Shown in pieces: positions 26,736-35,537 of a stretch of DNA of 64,000 nucleotides (its first letter is position 1; the number at the start of each line of letters is the position of its first letter). The position numbers were made by a program, and so were the translations under genes. A model generated the notes under the pieces. The model was not told the origin of the DNA and did not search any database. It saw only the letters and a list, made by a program, of their open reading frames with translations. The stretch covers positions 496,001 through 560,000 of the forward strand of contig NZ_JAUSXB010000001.1 in assembly GCF_030823375.1 (NCBI RefSeq). Reading direction: 5' to 3'. The DNA comes from Pseudarthrobacter siccitolerans (GTDB lineage Bacteria; Actinomycetota; Actinomycetes; Actinomycetales; Micrococcaceae).

Positions 26736-27671
26736 TTATTTGTTGGGAACGTTAGGGTTGAGCGCGTCTTTGACGGTATTGAGCAAAGTCACGGCGGCCA
26801 GGACCGCGGCGGCCAAAACAGCGTTGTCAGTCTGGAAGTTCTGCAGCGCCATGACGACGGGAGTGACCACTGTGGCGGCGACGCCGAGAACTGCCCGGCC
26901 TTCGGTGGTGCCGAAGAAGTCGCGCACCTGCTTGGCCACATTTGCCCACTTGGACTCACTGGGAGCCGCAGGAACTGCGGGAGCAGCCGGGGTGGTAGAA
27001 GTAGGCGGCTGAAGCACTGGGACGGTTTCTGCGGGCTTTGGTGCGTTCTGGAGAGTTTCTATCTGTTTGGTCAGGCCGTCGATGGCCTTCTGCTGCGCCT
27101 GGGCTTGGTCGGTCAGGTCAGCCACTACCGTCTGAAGGCGTAGGCCGGTTTCCTTCCACTGCACCAGGTCATCAATTACTGCCTGCTGGATGATCACTGC
27201 GCCTGGGGCGGTTGCCCTGGCCTTCCACTCCCGTAGGTCTGCTAATTCTGATTCGTTCACTTCTTCACCTCCTTGATTATTTTTTGATCGCATCCAGCCT
27301 TGGACGTTCGAGTAGTTCGGGTGCTCCACAAGACGGGGCTTGCTGCCCGTAGGATTGTTCTGTTCGAACAGGGTGAAGCCGTTGGTATCCGCGCTAACTA
27401 TCACGCCGGTATGGCCGAAACCTCCGCCCCAACGGCCGTTGAAGCACAGCACGTCGCCCGGTAGCGGATAGTTCGTTGGGTTGTTGAGGAACACATCGAA
27501 GGCGTTCAGGTCTGCATTGTTGAGCAAATCCTTGGCGTGGCCCCAGGTATGCGGCAGGCCGCGTAGTTCGTCCCAGACTTGGACTAGCCCGACGCACTCG
27601 CCCTTGTTTTCAGGAGTGTTACCAACCCCAGCGACCCCGGTGTACCTGTATATGAAACCTTGCAGGGTCAC
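26736..27671 (-). CDS. CHAP-domain endolysin fused to a coiled-coil/membrane tail
   Basis: 311 residues. The N-terminal CHAP amidase/peptidase has catalytic Cys in NKGECVGLVQVW and His in GGFGHTGVIVSA, followed by FEQNN. After residue ~135 comes a coiled-coil segment, a Pro/Ala linker and a C-terminal pair of hydrophobic helices (AVLGVAATVVTPVVMALQ and AVLAAAVLAAVTLLN). It cleaves host peptidoglycan at lysis. The GTG start overlaps the preceding stop (GTGA). The holin-like tail and an internal start are noted separately. Confidence 0.88.
   Translation of the reverse strand: MTLQGFIYRYTGVAGVGNTPENKGECVGLVQVWDELRGLPHTWGHAKDLLNNADLNAFDVFLNNPTNYPLPGDVLCFNGRWGGGFGHTGVIVSADTNGFTLFEQNNPTGSKPRLVEHPNYSNVQGWMRSKNNQGGEEVNESELADLREWKARATAPGAVIIQQAVIDDLVQWKETGLRLQTVVADLTDQAQAQQKAIDGLTKQIETLQNAPKPAETVPVLQPPTSTTPAAPAVPAAPSESKWANVAKQVRDFFGTTEGRAVLGVAATVVTPVVMALQNFQTDNAVLAAAVLAAVTLLNTVKDALNPNVPNK
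27258..27274 (-). promoter_or_regulatory. Internal ribosome-binding site and in-frame GTG in the endolysin gene
   Basis: AAGGAGGTGA (27265-27274), a near-perfect anti-16S match, lies 4 nt before an in-frame GTG at 27260. Starting here gives a 174-residue protein, NESELADLREWKAR onward, with only the coiled coil and the two hydrophobic helices. This may be a separately translated holin-like product. Confidence 0.6.
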
Positions 27672-27841
27672 GACTTTGGCCGGTTATAGAAAGAGATGCG
27701 CTGGTTTATGTCGTCGAGCTTGGCGCCAAGGGCCGCGACCTGATTCATGATGGCCGAGTGAGCCTCACCTTGAAGCCGCTGCACACGAAGCAGCTCGTTC
27801 ATCTGGGCTTCTTGATCTTTTTTGCGACGCCGGCCAAGCAT
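27668..27841 (-). CDS. Small hypothetical phage protein (57 aa)
   Basis: 57 residues, MLGRRRKKDQEAQMNELLRV, basic then predicted coiled coil. The ATG at 27841 has AGAGGA upstream; the frame extends further but without signal. The stop overlaps the endolysin start. Lysis-cassette position. Confidence 0.65.
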   Translation of the reverse strand: MLGRRRKKDQEAQMNELLRVQRLQGEAHSAIMNQVAALGAKLDDINQRISFYNRPKS

Positions 27842-27899
27842 GGCGCTAATCCTCTTATGTAATTTCAGTATGTAGCTTGGGCTAGGAATTACAAGAGGG

Positions 27900-28211
27900 C
27901 TATTCTTTGTGGTCTTGAACAGCCTTTCGCAAACTGCCATTGAGGTTTTTCATAAATTGGAGGGTCTCTTTGCTGGCACTGGCGGTGACTTCGCTGGACC
28001 TTACTAGTTTGTCGGTGGCAATGGTGTTGCGGTCTATAGACTGAATCTGCTTAGTGGAGTTGTCCGAGAGCTTGTCGATGGCTGCGGTCAGTTTGTTGTG
28101 CGCCTCATCGCGGCGCTGGTTCTCGGCCTGCTCATGCTTGAGGAACAACATGACGATGACGACGAAGGCTCCGAGCTGACCAAACTGGGTGATGTCGACG
28201 TTGCTGGGCAT
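27900..28211 (-). CDS. Holin-like single-pass membrane protein
   Basis: 103 residues. An N-terminal transmembrane helix (QLGAFVVIVMLFLK) is followed by a charged coiled-coil region. Size, topology and place before the endolysin suit an UviB/holin-type lysis protein or a tail accessory. Family assignment is uncertain. Confidence 0.65.
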   Translation of the reverse strand: MPSNVDITQFGQLGAFVVIVMLFLKHEQAENQRRDEAHNKLTAAIDKLSDNSTKQIQSIDRNTIATDKLVRSSEVTASASKETLQFMKNLNGSLRKAVQDHKE

Positions 28212-28220
28212 TGGACTTTC

Positions 28221-29297
28221 CTATGCGGCCTCGAAGGTGCCGCTAAACTCTATTTCGTCTCCCGTTGCCCAAGCAAAGGGAATTGCGGCGGACGCGGTCG
28301 TCGTATATAGGTAAGTCACGTCAGCCGCCAATACTTTGATAGCGCAGGTAGTTGTCGAGGCCCATTCGACCTCGCCTTGATAAGCCCTGATTCCCGCATC
28401 CAGAAGAGTTGCATGGCCTAGGGGCTGAGCTACCGAAGTTCCTGCGTAGGCTGCCGAAGTTACGGGCAGGCTAAAAATTAGGTCGCCAGAGATTGCACTG
28501 GTCGAGCCCAGTATCAAGGAAACTCGGAAGTTGACGGTCTTGCCTATCTGCTGGTATTTGCCGGTCAGAGTTCCATTTCCTAATGTGATATTTGTTAGTG
28601 TCGGCGTGTAGCTGGTCCAGGCTGCGTTGGCCGCGAGCTTGGCATTCGTGACCCCCAGGTTGGCCAGCATGGCCGTGCTGACGCTCCCCGTATCCGTAGT
28701 TGTAACCACCGTCCCGTCGGCCTGGTTTGGTACGAGATGTCCCACCGTATTCAGCGCTCCACCCCACAAGTACGGCATTGCATTAGCCGCCGGCGTCCGC
28801 AGGTCAGTGATGACAGCGTTGGTGATGCTGCCCAGGGCGGCGGTCAGGGAAACGCGGGCGAGCTGGATGTAAGGATTGCCCGCCCCGACGCTGGCCTGGA
28901 TAGTGGCGCCTGATGGGTCGCTGGGACTGGCGGCAGCAGTGCCGGGAACCACCTTGATCTTGAAGGCTCCCAAGTTGTTCGTCGTTCCGGTCGTGATTAG
29001 CGAAAGGTCGATGTAGGCCACCACGATGTCTTTGCGCGGGTTGGTCGGGTCAGCCGTGGTGACGGTCGAATTGATGATGGCGTTGGTATAGCCGAAGTAA
29101 GGGACCGCCGCGGTAGTCACGAACAGCGCCCCGCCGTAGGAGGAGGAATCGATGTTCACGTCGACGCTCATGTTGGCGCCGGCAGCTCGTTGGGTGACGT
29201 TGAGGGCGCGGGTATAGCCAGGCCGATACAGGTGAAGCATCCACTTCAGGAAACCTTCAGCGTCTACCGCTCCGCCGCCGATTGCATTTGATGCCAC
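28221..29297 (-). CDS. Tail fibre or receptor-binding minor tail protein
   Basis: 358 residues, rich in Thr, Ser, Ala and Gly, with a typical phage N-terminus (FLKWMLHLYRPGY) and beta-rich C-terminal section. It lies at the end of the tail gene block, just before the lysis genes, where actinophages carry receptor-binding proteins. Host receptor unknown. Confidence 0.75.
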   Translation of the reverse strand: MASNAIGGGAVDAEGFLKWMLHLYRPGYTRALNVTQRAAGANMSVDVNIDSSSYGGALFVTTAAVPYFGYTNAIINSTVTTADPTNPRKDIVVAYIDLSLITTGTTNNLGAFKIKVVPGTAAASPSDPSGATIQASVGAGNPYIQLARVSLTAALGSITNAVITDLRTPAANAMPYLWGGALNTVGHLVPNQADGTVVTTTDTGSVSTAMLANLGVTNAKLAANAAWTSYTPTLTNITLGNGTLTGKYQQIGKTVNFRVSLILGSTSAISGDLIFSLPVTSAAYAGTSVAQPLGHATLLDAGIRAYQGEVEWASTTTCAIKVLAADVTYLYTTTASAAIPFAWATGDEIEFSGTFEAA

Positions 29298-29509
29298 TAA
29301 TTAGGTTTCCTGCTTATACTTTGTTCTTTCTTGACTGTAGCAAAATCGAGCTTCCCTGTCTTTAGCTTCTTATGCATATCTGCCCAGCCTTCTTCGGTAG
29401 TCTCGATTTCAGCCTCGGATATCATGCCAATGACTTCCAGTTTCATACCGGGCTCTTGCTCGACTAAGACCGGGCCGTCAGCGGTTTGGACTATAGTTCG
29501 CTTCTTCAT
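29297..29509 (-). CDS. Small hypothetical phage protein (70 aa)
   Basis: 70 residues, MKKRTIVQTADGPVLVEQEP, acidic middle, Lys-rich end. Its stop is directly at the start of the fibre gene (overlap of one base), so coupling is likely. Function unknown. Confidence 0.65.
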   Translation of the reverse strand: MKKRTIVQTADGPVLVEQEPGMKLEVIGMISEAEIETTEEGWADMHKKLKTGKLDFATVKKEQSISRKPN

Positions 29510-29516
29510 ATGCCTC

Positions 29517-29978
29517 CTAAAGTGATAAATCTTGAGCGGGATAAACGACCTGGAAATGCATGTAGATGGTATGGCTTACGCCGGTCTTGTTCTCGATGCG
29601 GTAGACGTAGCTCTTGTTGCCCGCGCCGGTCTCATCACTGCGGGCCAGGTCGTATAGCTGGCTGACATCCAACATGCCTGGTGTGATGCTCGCCCCGTAC
29701 GGCCAGGCATAGTTCGGGTTGAGGTCGTTGTCGATGTAGAACGTACACTTCACCTCGCTGAGGTATCGCCGCTTCACTCCGGCGTACATGTTGAAGATGA
29801 CTCCCCCGACCATCCCCGCCGTGTAAACCGTCGTCAGGCTGCCGCCCAAGGATTCCACTATGTTCATGTTGTCCGCGCCGAGGAGTTGGGCCGACTTCAG
29901 CGCTTCTATTTCCTTGCGCATTTCTGCCAGCTCTTTGATGAAGCGCTTTTCTGGTGTATTTTCTGCGTGGTTGATCAT
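29517..29978 (-). CDS. Hypothetical tail-region protein
   Basis: 153 residues. An N-terminal coiled coil (PEKRFIKELAEMRKEIEAL) is followed by a beta-rich domain (VKCTFYIDND, YVYRIENKTG). Likely a minor tail component by position. No family recognised. Confidence 0.65.
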   Translation of the reverse strand: MINHAENTPEKRFIKELAEMRKEIEALKSAQLLGADNMNIVESLGGSLTTVYTAGMVGGVIFNMYAGVKRRYLSEVKCTFYIDNDLNPNYAWPYGASITPGMLDVSQLYDLARSDETGAGNKSYVYRIENKTGVSHTIYMHFQVVYPAQDLSL

Positions 29979-29983
29979 ATCGC

Positions 29984-31034
29984 TTAGCGGCTGAGATACA
30001 GCCGAACATCCTCATCGTCATTCTCATCAATTGTCAGGTCAATGCGCTCTACCCGGTACATAGCGTTGATGTTTTCCTCGCGGATAAGCACCTTCACGTA
30101 GTCGCCGATTTTGTAATCGGTGACATATGGAGCGACATTCCCGTTTACCTGGATGGTCAAGATTTCGACGGCTGCGCTGACCGCCGCCAGTTCGGCGTTT
30201 CCGTTATCCGTCAGTGTGTCGGTATCGGACACGGAGCTTTGCAGCAGCTTGGCTTCCAACACCTTGAACCTGATCTGCGATTCGAGGTCGTCGACCGTGA
30301 CCCGGGCGGAGCCCTCCGTGCCAGAACCAGAGCCTAGGACGCGGAGGTGATTGGCAGTGTACGAACCGTCCTCGTCCAACTCATAGCCACGGATGTTGCC
30401 GGGAAACTCAAACACCAGCTCAGGCCGCTGGGAGCCTATGGCGGCGTAGGTGTTGAAGACCTTGTTGTAGGTGAACTCGAAGTCGAACGGGGCAACCTGC
30501 AACCCTGGTCAGTCGCTGCAAGGAATCCTTAATTTCGTCATCAAGATACGTGCGGTCATGCGTGCCGACGGTGGCCAGCGTCCCGATAGTGACGCCGAAG
30601 TCCCAGTTCGCGCCTTGGGCCTGAGATTCCGTGATGAGGGTTGCCGCGATGGTCGTGGCCTGGGCGCCGGTGAAGATGCGCTCGGCATCAGTGAAGCGGC
30701 GCTTGAAAAGGTTGAGGAAGCCTGTCGCCTTGGCCTCGATTTCTTGGCTATCCGGCGTGACTCGCTTGCGCCGTTTCAGGAGCTTTCCACCGCACAGGTA
30801 GGTCTGGCCCCGCCGGATTCGCACCTCCGTGCTGTTGGAGACCAGTAGTGCATTAGGGTCCAACCCGGCCAGGCGGCAGTAGTTGTGGAACTGATTGCGG
30901 TCGAGCGTCCAGCGGATATCTTCAGCCTCGTTACGCGATAGGGCGACGTGGCGGCCACGCGCCCGGCCGCCCAGGTCGGCCAGCATAGTGCCGCCAGGGC
31001 TCCAGAGTTCGAAACTGTACTTCGATGGCTTCAT
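29984..31034 (-). pseudogene. Siphovirus Gp37-like minor tail protein, frameshifted
   Basis: Two overlapping frames encode consecutive parts of one protein. The N-terminal part starts MKPSKYSFELWSPGGTML and contains EDIRWTLDRNQF, as in Siphovirus Gp37-like tail proteins. The C-terminal part continues APFDFEFTYNKVF. GCAACC is repeated at 30492-30497 and 30499-30504 separated by T; removing one 7-bp unit joins LTRV-APFDFEF in frame. Intact length would be about 348 residues. Either a real slippage mutation or an assembly error. Confidence 0.85.
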
Positions 31035-31888
31035 TAGATGCCCACATAGGCGACGTTGCCCGTCACCTCCATCGTCATGCCGTCACTGCTGGCCGAAGTG
31101 TTGAACTGGACGCTCGTGACCACGCCGGCCTCAACTGAGAACCAGTCGGAATCTACGTCCTTGTAGCTAAGCAAGTTGGTAGTGCCGTTCAGCACGATGG
31201 TCTTGTTCTTCATATCAATGACGATCACGTCCGAAGACAAAGTGGTCGTGTAGTTGAGCTTCATGTTTTTCCCCCGGCTGGCCGAGTAGATGTAGGGGCT
31301 CGTTCCCACTCCCCGCAGCGTGATGATGGGCCAGACATCAGCGTTGCCGTAGTTGTAAATCGAGGCGCTGCCGCCGGTGCCTGTACCGAATTCAAAGGTG
31401 GTATCGAATGTCAGCGGAAAGCTGACCGTGCCGCCGCTCGGCCGGGTCACAGCCCCGCTCGTGAAGGCAGCTCCATAGATAGCTGGATCAGGGCAGACGA
31501 TGCTGATGAAAAACTTCCCGTAGGTCGGTCGTTTAGTTTCGACCTTGAAGCCCTTTATCTGGCCGCTGAACGTATAGGCCACGCCGTCCAAAGTGGTAAA
31601 GCTGAAAGGCGTCATCGTTGGGTAGCCGTAGCTGTCTTTGCGGATGCGGCACATGTACGCCAGATTGCGCCGGGCTTGGTGGTAGTCCGCCGCGTTAGTG
31701 GCCGAGACGATGCCGGACAGCGTCACGAGGCGTGAACCGTAGAAGGCAGCCCCCACACTTCCCCCATCCTCGCCGGCGTTCTCAGATGCGGTGACGCGGT
31801 ACGGCGGAGCGTCCAGACCGTCCACGTCTGTTAGGACGTAGTTTGTGGCATTCAAAATGGCGAGGGTGTCGACGGAGAAACTAAGCAT
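31034..31888 (-). CDS. Distal tail protein (Dit-like)
   Basis: 284 residues. N-terminal DGLDAPPYRVTASENAGEDG and later GYPTMTPFSFTTLDGVAY are typical of siphoviral distal tail (Siphovirus_ReqiPepy6-type/Dit) proteins, which connect tail tube and baseplate. The ATG at 31888 is chosen; it overlaps the tape measure stop by 8 nt. The stop overlaps the next ATG (TAATG). Confidence 0.82.
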   Translation of the reverse strand: MLSFSVDTLAILNATNYVLTDVDGLDAPPYRVTASENAGEDGGSVGAAFYGSRLVTLSGIVSATNAADYHQARRNLAYMCRIRKDSYGYPTMTPFSFTTLDGVAYTFSGQIKGFKVETKRPTYGKFFISIVCPDPAIYGAAFTSGAVTRPSGGTVSFPLTFDTTFEFGTGTGGSASIYNYGNADVWPIITLRGVGTSPYIYSASRGKNMKLNYTTTLSSDVIVIDMKNKTIVLNGTTNLLSYKDVDSDWFSVEAGVVTSVQFNTSASSDGMTMEVTGNVAYVGI

Positions 31889-33359
31889 TAGCGAGTCCCC
31901 AGGCCAAGCGGGCGTTAGCTTCATCCATATCGATTGGGCTGTAGATGTGGTTCGTGTTGTTGATGGTTATGCCACCACCGCCCATGAGCGGCAGCCCCGT
32001 ACTTTGATCAACTTGGCTCCGGGGCACCACGTATTCGCCCTTGTGAACGATGCCCGCCACCTCATCAGCGCCGCCCTGGCCAGTAAATCCGCCGGTTGCG
32101 AAGCCAGGGATTTTGAGGGCTTTGCCAGCACTGCTTATCCCGGACTGAACACCTTTGATGCCTCCAAAAGCGTTCATGACCTGATTTATCAGGCCGAGGA
32201 TGGTGTTTAGCGGCCCTAGGAACGGCCCCAGCAACAGCCCCCCAACTTGAGCCCAGTTATCCCTTATGAAGTTTGGAACGGAAGCAATCGCACCCTTTAC
32301 GCGGTCCATATTGAGAGCGACGGCAACAGCCAAGCCGACCACCGCAGCGATGCCGATTCCGACTGCTGCTGCTGTGGCCGCTGCTGCTGCACCAAAGGCG
32401 ATGATGACCACGCCGACGATGGCCGCAATGGAACCTAGAACAGCGATCATCGCCAGGAATACGCCACCCGCTATCAGGATGGTCCCCGTCAGTCGCTGGT
32501 GCTCCTGCACCCATCCAGCCAGGGAAACGATTATCGGTGTGACGGCTTGCAGTAAAGGCAGGAGGGCAGTTTGCAGCGCCGTGCCGATTTGCTGCTTTAG
32601 GACTTCCGTTTGAGCCGCAGCTTGCGCTTGAGAACCGGCGAACTGTCTGGTGAGCCGGTCGGCATCACCTAGCTGAGCAGTTGTTTCCTTGACGATGCCG
32701 CCGAAGATGGCTTGCCTCACTCCCGCGTCGGAGCTGGCCTTCATCAGGTCCTGGGCGGAGTATCCCGCCTCCTCCAGCATCATGGACAAGTTCTTCGTGA
32801 CGCCGGCGTTGTCGACGAGTATTGAGTTGCCGTTCTTGATACCTTCAGTGGCGCTCGCAACTGCCTGACCGAAGCCCAGCGAGGCTTGCCGGCCAAAGGC
32901 AGCCGAATCCTTGAAACGCTCCATCAGCTTGATGGATTCAGGCAGACTGAATCCGGCCGCCAGCAGGTTCTTCAGGCCGGTGGCCGATTCGGCGACGGTC
33001 ATCAGACCGTCCTTGGCCAGGTTCTGCGCTGCTCGTTTAGCGGCATCCGCGTCGTGCCCGAAGGCCCGGGCAACCGAGCTAAGGCCGGTCAGACCGCTCT
33101 GCAGGCGATTAGCAGAATCAATTGATTGACCCATAAAGCCAGCCAGCTGATGCACCGCAGCACCCGCGCCGGCAGCAACGGCCGCTAGGGGCAATACATT
33201 GTTCTTGAACCCGTCGATGGCGGTCGAAGACTTACTGCTTTGAGCGCTTACGCCATCAAATTCAGAGCCGGTTCGATTGAGTTCGCCTCGGACTTTGTTC
33301 AACGTCGCCGAAGCTTCGTCGATCGCCCTTACAACAATTTGTAGCTCACTAGCGGCCAC
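31881..33359 (-). CDS. Tape measure protein
   Basis: 492 residues. Long Ala/Gly-rich helical protein with central hydrophobic segments (ILIAGGVFLAMIAVLGSIAA) and a C-terminal GGFTGQGGADEVAGIVHKGE motif common to phage tape measures. It sets tail length; at about 0.15 nm per residue the tail would be around 70 nm, short for a siphophage. GTG start, overlapping the tail-chaperone frame by 11 nt. Confidence 0.92.
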   Translation of the reverse strand: MAASELQIVVRAIDEASATLNKVRGELNRTGSEFDGVSAQSSKSSTAIDGFKNNVLPLAAVAAGAGAAVHQLAGFMGQSIDSANRLQSGLTGLSSVARAFGHDADAAKRAAQNLAKDGLMTVAESATGLKNLLAAGFSLPESIKLMERFKDSAAFGRQASLGFGQAVASATEGIKNGNSILVDNAGVTKNLSMMLEEAGYSAQDLMKASSDAGVRQAIFGGIVKETTAQLGDADRLTRQFAGSQAQAAAQTEVLKQQIGTALQTALLPLLQAVTPIIVSLAGWVQEHQRLTGTILIAGGVFLAMIAVLGSIAAIVGVVIIAFGAAAAATAAAVGIGIAAVVGLAVAVALNMDRVKGAIASVPNFIRDNWAQVGGLLLGPFLGPLNTILGLINQVMNAFGGIKGVQSGISSAGKALKIPGFATGGFTGQGGADEVAGIVHKGEYVVPRSQVDQSTGLPLMGGGGITINNTNHIYSPIDMDEANARLAWGLANA

Positions 33360-33609
33360 TCATGGTATTCCTGCTTATTTCTTGCTGCTGCCGCTGTTCA
33401 AGTTGTTGTTGGACTTTGGCTTCTGCCCTAATCTTAACCGCAATAACTTCTAAAAACCATTGTGGCTGTTCATAGTATTCCCAGAGCGTCCAGCCGTAAT
33501 CCTTGCAGACCATGGCAGCGAAAAGGGCCGGATGTAGTTCTCCTGAATGACCCTTCAATAGCGATTTGTAATCGCTCTCTAGTTTGTGGAGGTCTTTATC
33601 ACTAAAGGG
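33349..33609 (-). CDS. Tail assembly chaperone, frameshifted C-terminal part (GpT-like)
   Basis: This frame has no good start of its own. It is open upstream to the slippery site at 33603-33609 and continues SDKDLHKLESDYKSLL into HSGELHPALFAAMVCKDYGW, the conserved chaperone C-terminal segment. Produced by -1 frameshifting from the upstream gene, the fusion from 33914 would be 188 residues. It lies between tail tube and tape measure, the standard location. Confidence 0.8.
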   Translation of the reverse strand, partial: PFSDKDLHKLESDYKSLLKGHSGELHPALFAAMVCKDYGWTLWEYYEQPQWFLEVIAVKIRAEAKVQQQLEQRQQQEISRNTMSGR

Positions 33610-33914
33610 TTTTGGATCTTGTCGACCTCCGCCTTTATGAAGTCGTAGTCGCCTTCCGGCAGGTCGAGTACCGCGTCGAGCACGCCCTCAGACTTGCCGT
33701 CGACGGATAGGACAATCAATTCCAGCGCCTTGTTGGTTGCAGCCAGGGCAGCAGTGCCGTCGAACTTGGTAGCTTGCTCAACCGACACTTCGGTCACGGA
33801 CGACAGCATGACGGCTTGAACCTCTTGCTTGATGCGCCCCGTGATGTAGCCGCGCAGCACAACCTTCTTGTGCAGTATCGGCGTTTCGATTTCAATCGTT
33901 TCCTGGAGTTCCAT
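33579..33914 (-). CDS. Tail assembly chaperone (GpG-like)
   Basis: 111 residues, MELQETIEIETPILHKKVV. Position after the tail tube and before the tape measure, with a -1 frame extension, identifies it as the short chaperone. It guards the tape measure during tail assembly. The start overlaps the tail tube stop. Confidence 0.82.
   Translation of the reverse strand: MELQETIEIETPILHKKVVLRGYITGRIKQEVQAVMLSSVTEVSVEQATKFDGTAALAATNKALELIVLSVDGKSEGVLDAVLDLPEGDYDFIKAEVDKIQNPLVIKTSTN
33603..33609 (-). promoter_or_regulatory. -1 programmed frameshift slippery heptamer
   Basis: On the minus strand, C CCT TTA in the zero frame, an X XXY YYZ heptamer, placed 30 nt before the zero-frame stop. Slippage to CCC TTT A enters the frame of the C-terminal chaperone part. 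Confidence 0.75.
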
Positions 33915-34900
33915 TAGTAGCTGGCCACCGCATTAGTGAGGACGGCATTCCAGGAGTAGCCGTCCGTCAGGCTGTAGAGGGCTTGGAAACCGATGGATTG
34001 CTCGACGATGCTGCCGAGGCCCTGGTCGGTTCCCCAGTCGCTGAAGTTGACCTTCGGGAAGATGAAGACGAGCTTGGGATTGGCAGCGGCGCCGATGGTT
34101 ACGTCGGTATTCACGAGGGTGATGCTCATTGCCTGGTTGGTGTTGGCGAAGAAGGCATCGTGATGAGTGGCAGAGTCGAAGAGCGCGGTGAAGTCACCTT
34201 TGATTTCGACCTCTTTGGTATGAATCTTGCTTGGGTCATTGGAACCCAGAGCGTACCAGGGCTCAGCGTTCTTGCTGACGTTGAACTTCACGTCCTTCAG
34301 GGAGATGGCCGTGGCTCCAGACAGACCGGCGACAGTGGAGGCTAGCTTCACACTGATGTGCTTGGCCTTGAACTCGTTCTCAGCGACATAGGCGACGGTA
34401 TTGCCGGCTGAAGTCGTGGGCTTCTTAGAAATGAAGTCGGCAGCCCAAGTGGCCCACTGCCCAACAGCTGCTTCAAAGTCGAAGCTGCTCATCACGCCAT
34501 AGGCGTAGCGCTCGTCGCGGAGGGCATCCTTCAGGGCCAGTGTCAGGGTCAGCTGCTCGGAAACCTGGGACTGGCTGTAGGTATGGTCCTTGATGGTGGC
34601 ATCCGAGTCAGCGTTGTCCGAACTGACGGGAGCGGCACCGAAGGCAGAGGCGAGAATGAGGCCGATGGACTTGTCGCAAATCTTTCCCTTGATTTTGCCC
34701 TGACCGTAGTCGCGCATGATTTCGGCCGAGTTGTACTTGTCCAGTACACCCAGGGCCGATTCGTTCATCTCTTTGTCTGACTTCTGCATGAAGTCCGCTT
34801 CTAGCTGCTTGGGCCAGTAGGTAGGGGCTACAGCTGTGCCGGCCGTGCTTTCCTTTCCAATGCCGTAGGCAACCTTGCGACCAATTTCACTGTTACTCAT
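33914..34900 (-). CDS. Major tail (tube) protein
   Basis: 328 residues, SNSEIGRKVAYGIGKESTAG at the N-terminus, as in phage tail tube proteins, with a single beta-rich domain following. It lies directly upstream of the chaperone pair. Stacked hexamers of this protein form the tail. Confidence 0.88.
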   Translation of the reverse strand: MSNSEIGRKVAYGIGKESTAGTAVAPTYWPKQLEADFMQKSDKEMNESALGVLDKYNSAEIMRDYGQGKIKGKICDKSIGLILASAFGAAPVSSDNADSDATIKDHTYSQSQVSEQLTLTLALKDALRDERYAYGVMSSFDFEAAVGQWATWAADFISKKPTTSAGNTVAYVAENEFKAKHISVKLASTVAGLSGATAISLKDVKFNVSKNAEPWYALGSNDPSKIHTKEVEIKGDFTALFDSATHHDAFFANTNQAMSITLVNTDVTIGAAANPKLVFIFPKVNFSDWGTDQGLGSIVEQSIGFQALYSLTDGYSWNAVLTNAVASY

Positions 34901-35066
34901 TCACCTGCTCTCCCTTGTTTATGATTCCTAATTCAGCGGCCCGCTTCTTTTTCGCTTGCTCGATGGCCTCTTCGATAGTTTTAGCCTCGGTCGGATACGG
35001 CCGATTTTCCAGCATTACCGTAAAGGGCTGGAGTAATCCGTTGCGCTGTAATTTCCGTTGGGCCAT
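34893..35066 (-). CDS. Small hypothetical phage protein (57 aa)
   Basis: 57 residues, MAQRKLQRNGLLQPFTVMLE, basic. The end overlaps the tail tube start by 8 nt, which suggests coupling. No recognised domain. Confidence 0.6.
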   Translation of the reverse strand: MAQRKLQRNGLLQPFTVMLENRPYPTEAKTIEEAIEQAKKKRAAELGIINKGEQVNE

Positions 35067-35105
35067 TTATTAGTAATCCTTTTGCTTAGTATCGTAATTA
35101 ATTTA

Positions 35106-35537
35106 TTACCTAACGTCTACGTCTTTCACTGCCGCTAATCGGATTTCCGTCGCCAGTACTAATCCCTGACCAGCTTCTTGCAGTGTCCATTCCATCGGCA
35201 CGGCTTTGAGGAAGTCACAGCTGGCATTCAAATCCTCGGACTGATCCAAGGCGTCGAGCACGGCGTCGACCAGGTCCCGCATAATATCGAAGGCGGAAGC
35301 CCAGTTGTTCTGGTCGACGTTGTAGTACAGCTCCACCATGAAGCCGTAGGCCCTTTGGTTCTGGGTAGAGGTGAAGACAGTGCTCTCAACCGCTGTCGGC
35401 ACCACAGAGGCCGCAGGATAGCCCTCGAACTCATTAGTCGGGTACTCGACCACTTCCGTGAATGCTGCACTTCCTGACTGCTGTACGCCTTCCACGATGG
35501 TTTTTATCTCATTGCTGATGGTGCTTAGATTGCTCAC
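35106..35537 (-). CDS. Tail terminator-like protein
   Basis: 143 residues, MSNLSTISNEIKTIVEGVQQ, with FMVELYYNVDQNNW and DALDQSEDL. Size and order (HK97 gp10-like, then this, then tail tube) match tail terminators that cap the tail at the head interface. Confidence 0.7.
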   Translation of the reverse strand: MSNLSTISNEIKTIVEGVQQSGSAAFTEVVEYPTNEFEGYPAASVVPTAVESTVFTSTQNQRAYGFMVELYYNVDQNNWASAFDIMRDLVDAVLDALDQSEDLNASCDFLKAVPMEWTLQEAGQGLVLATEIRLAAVKDVDVR

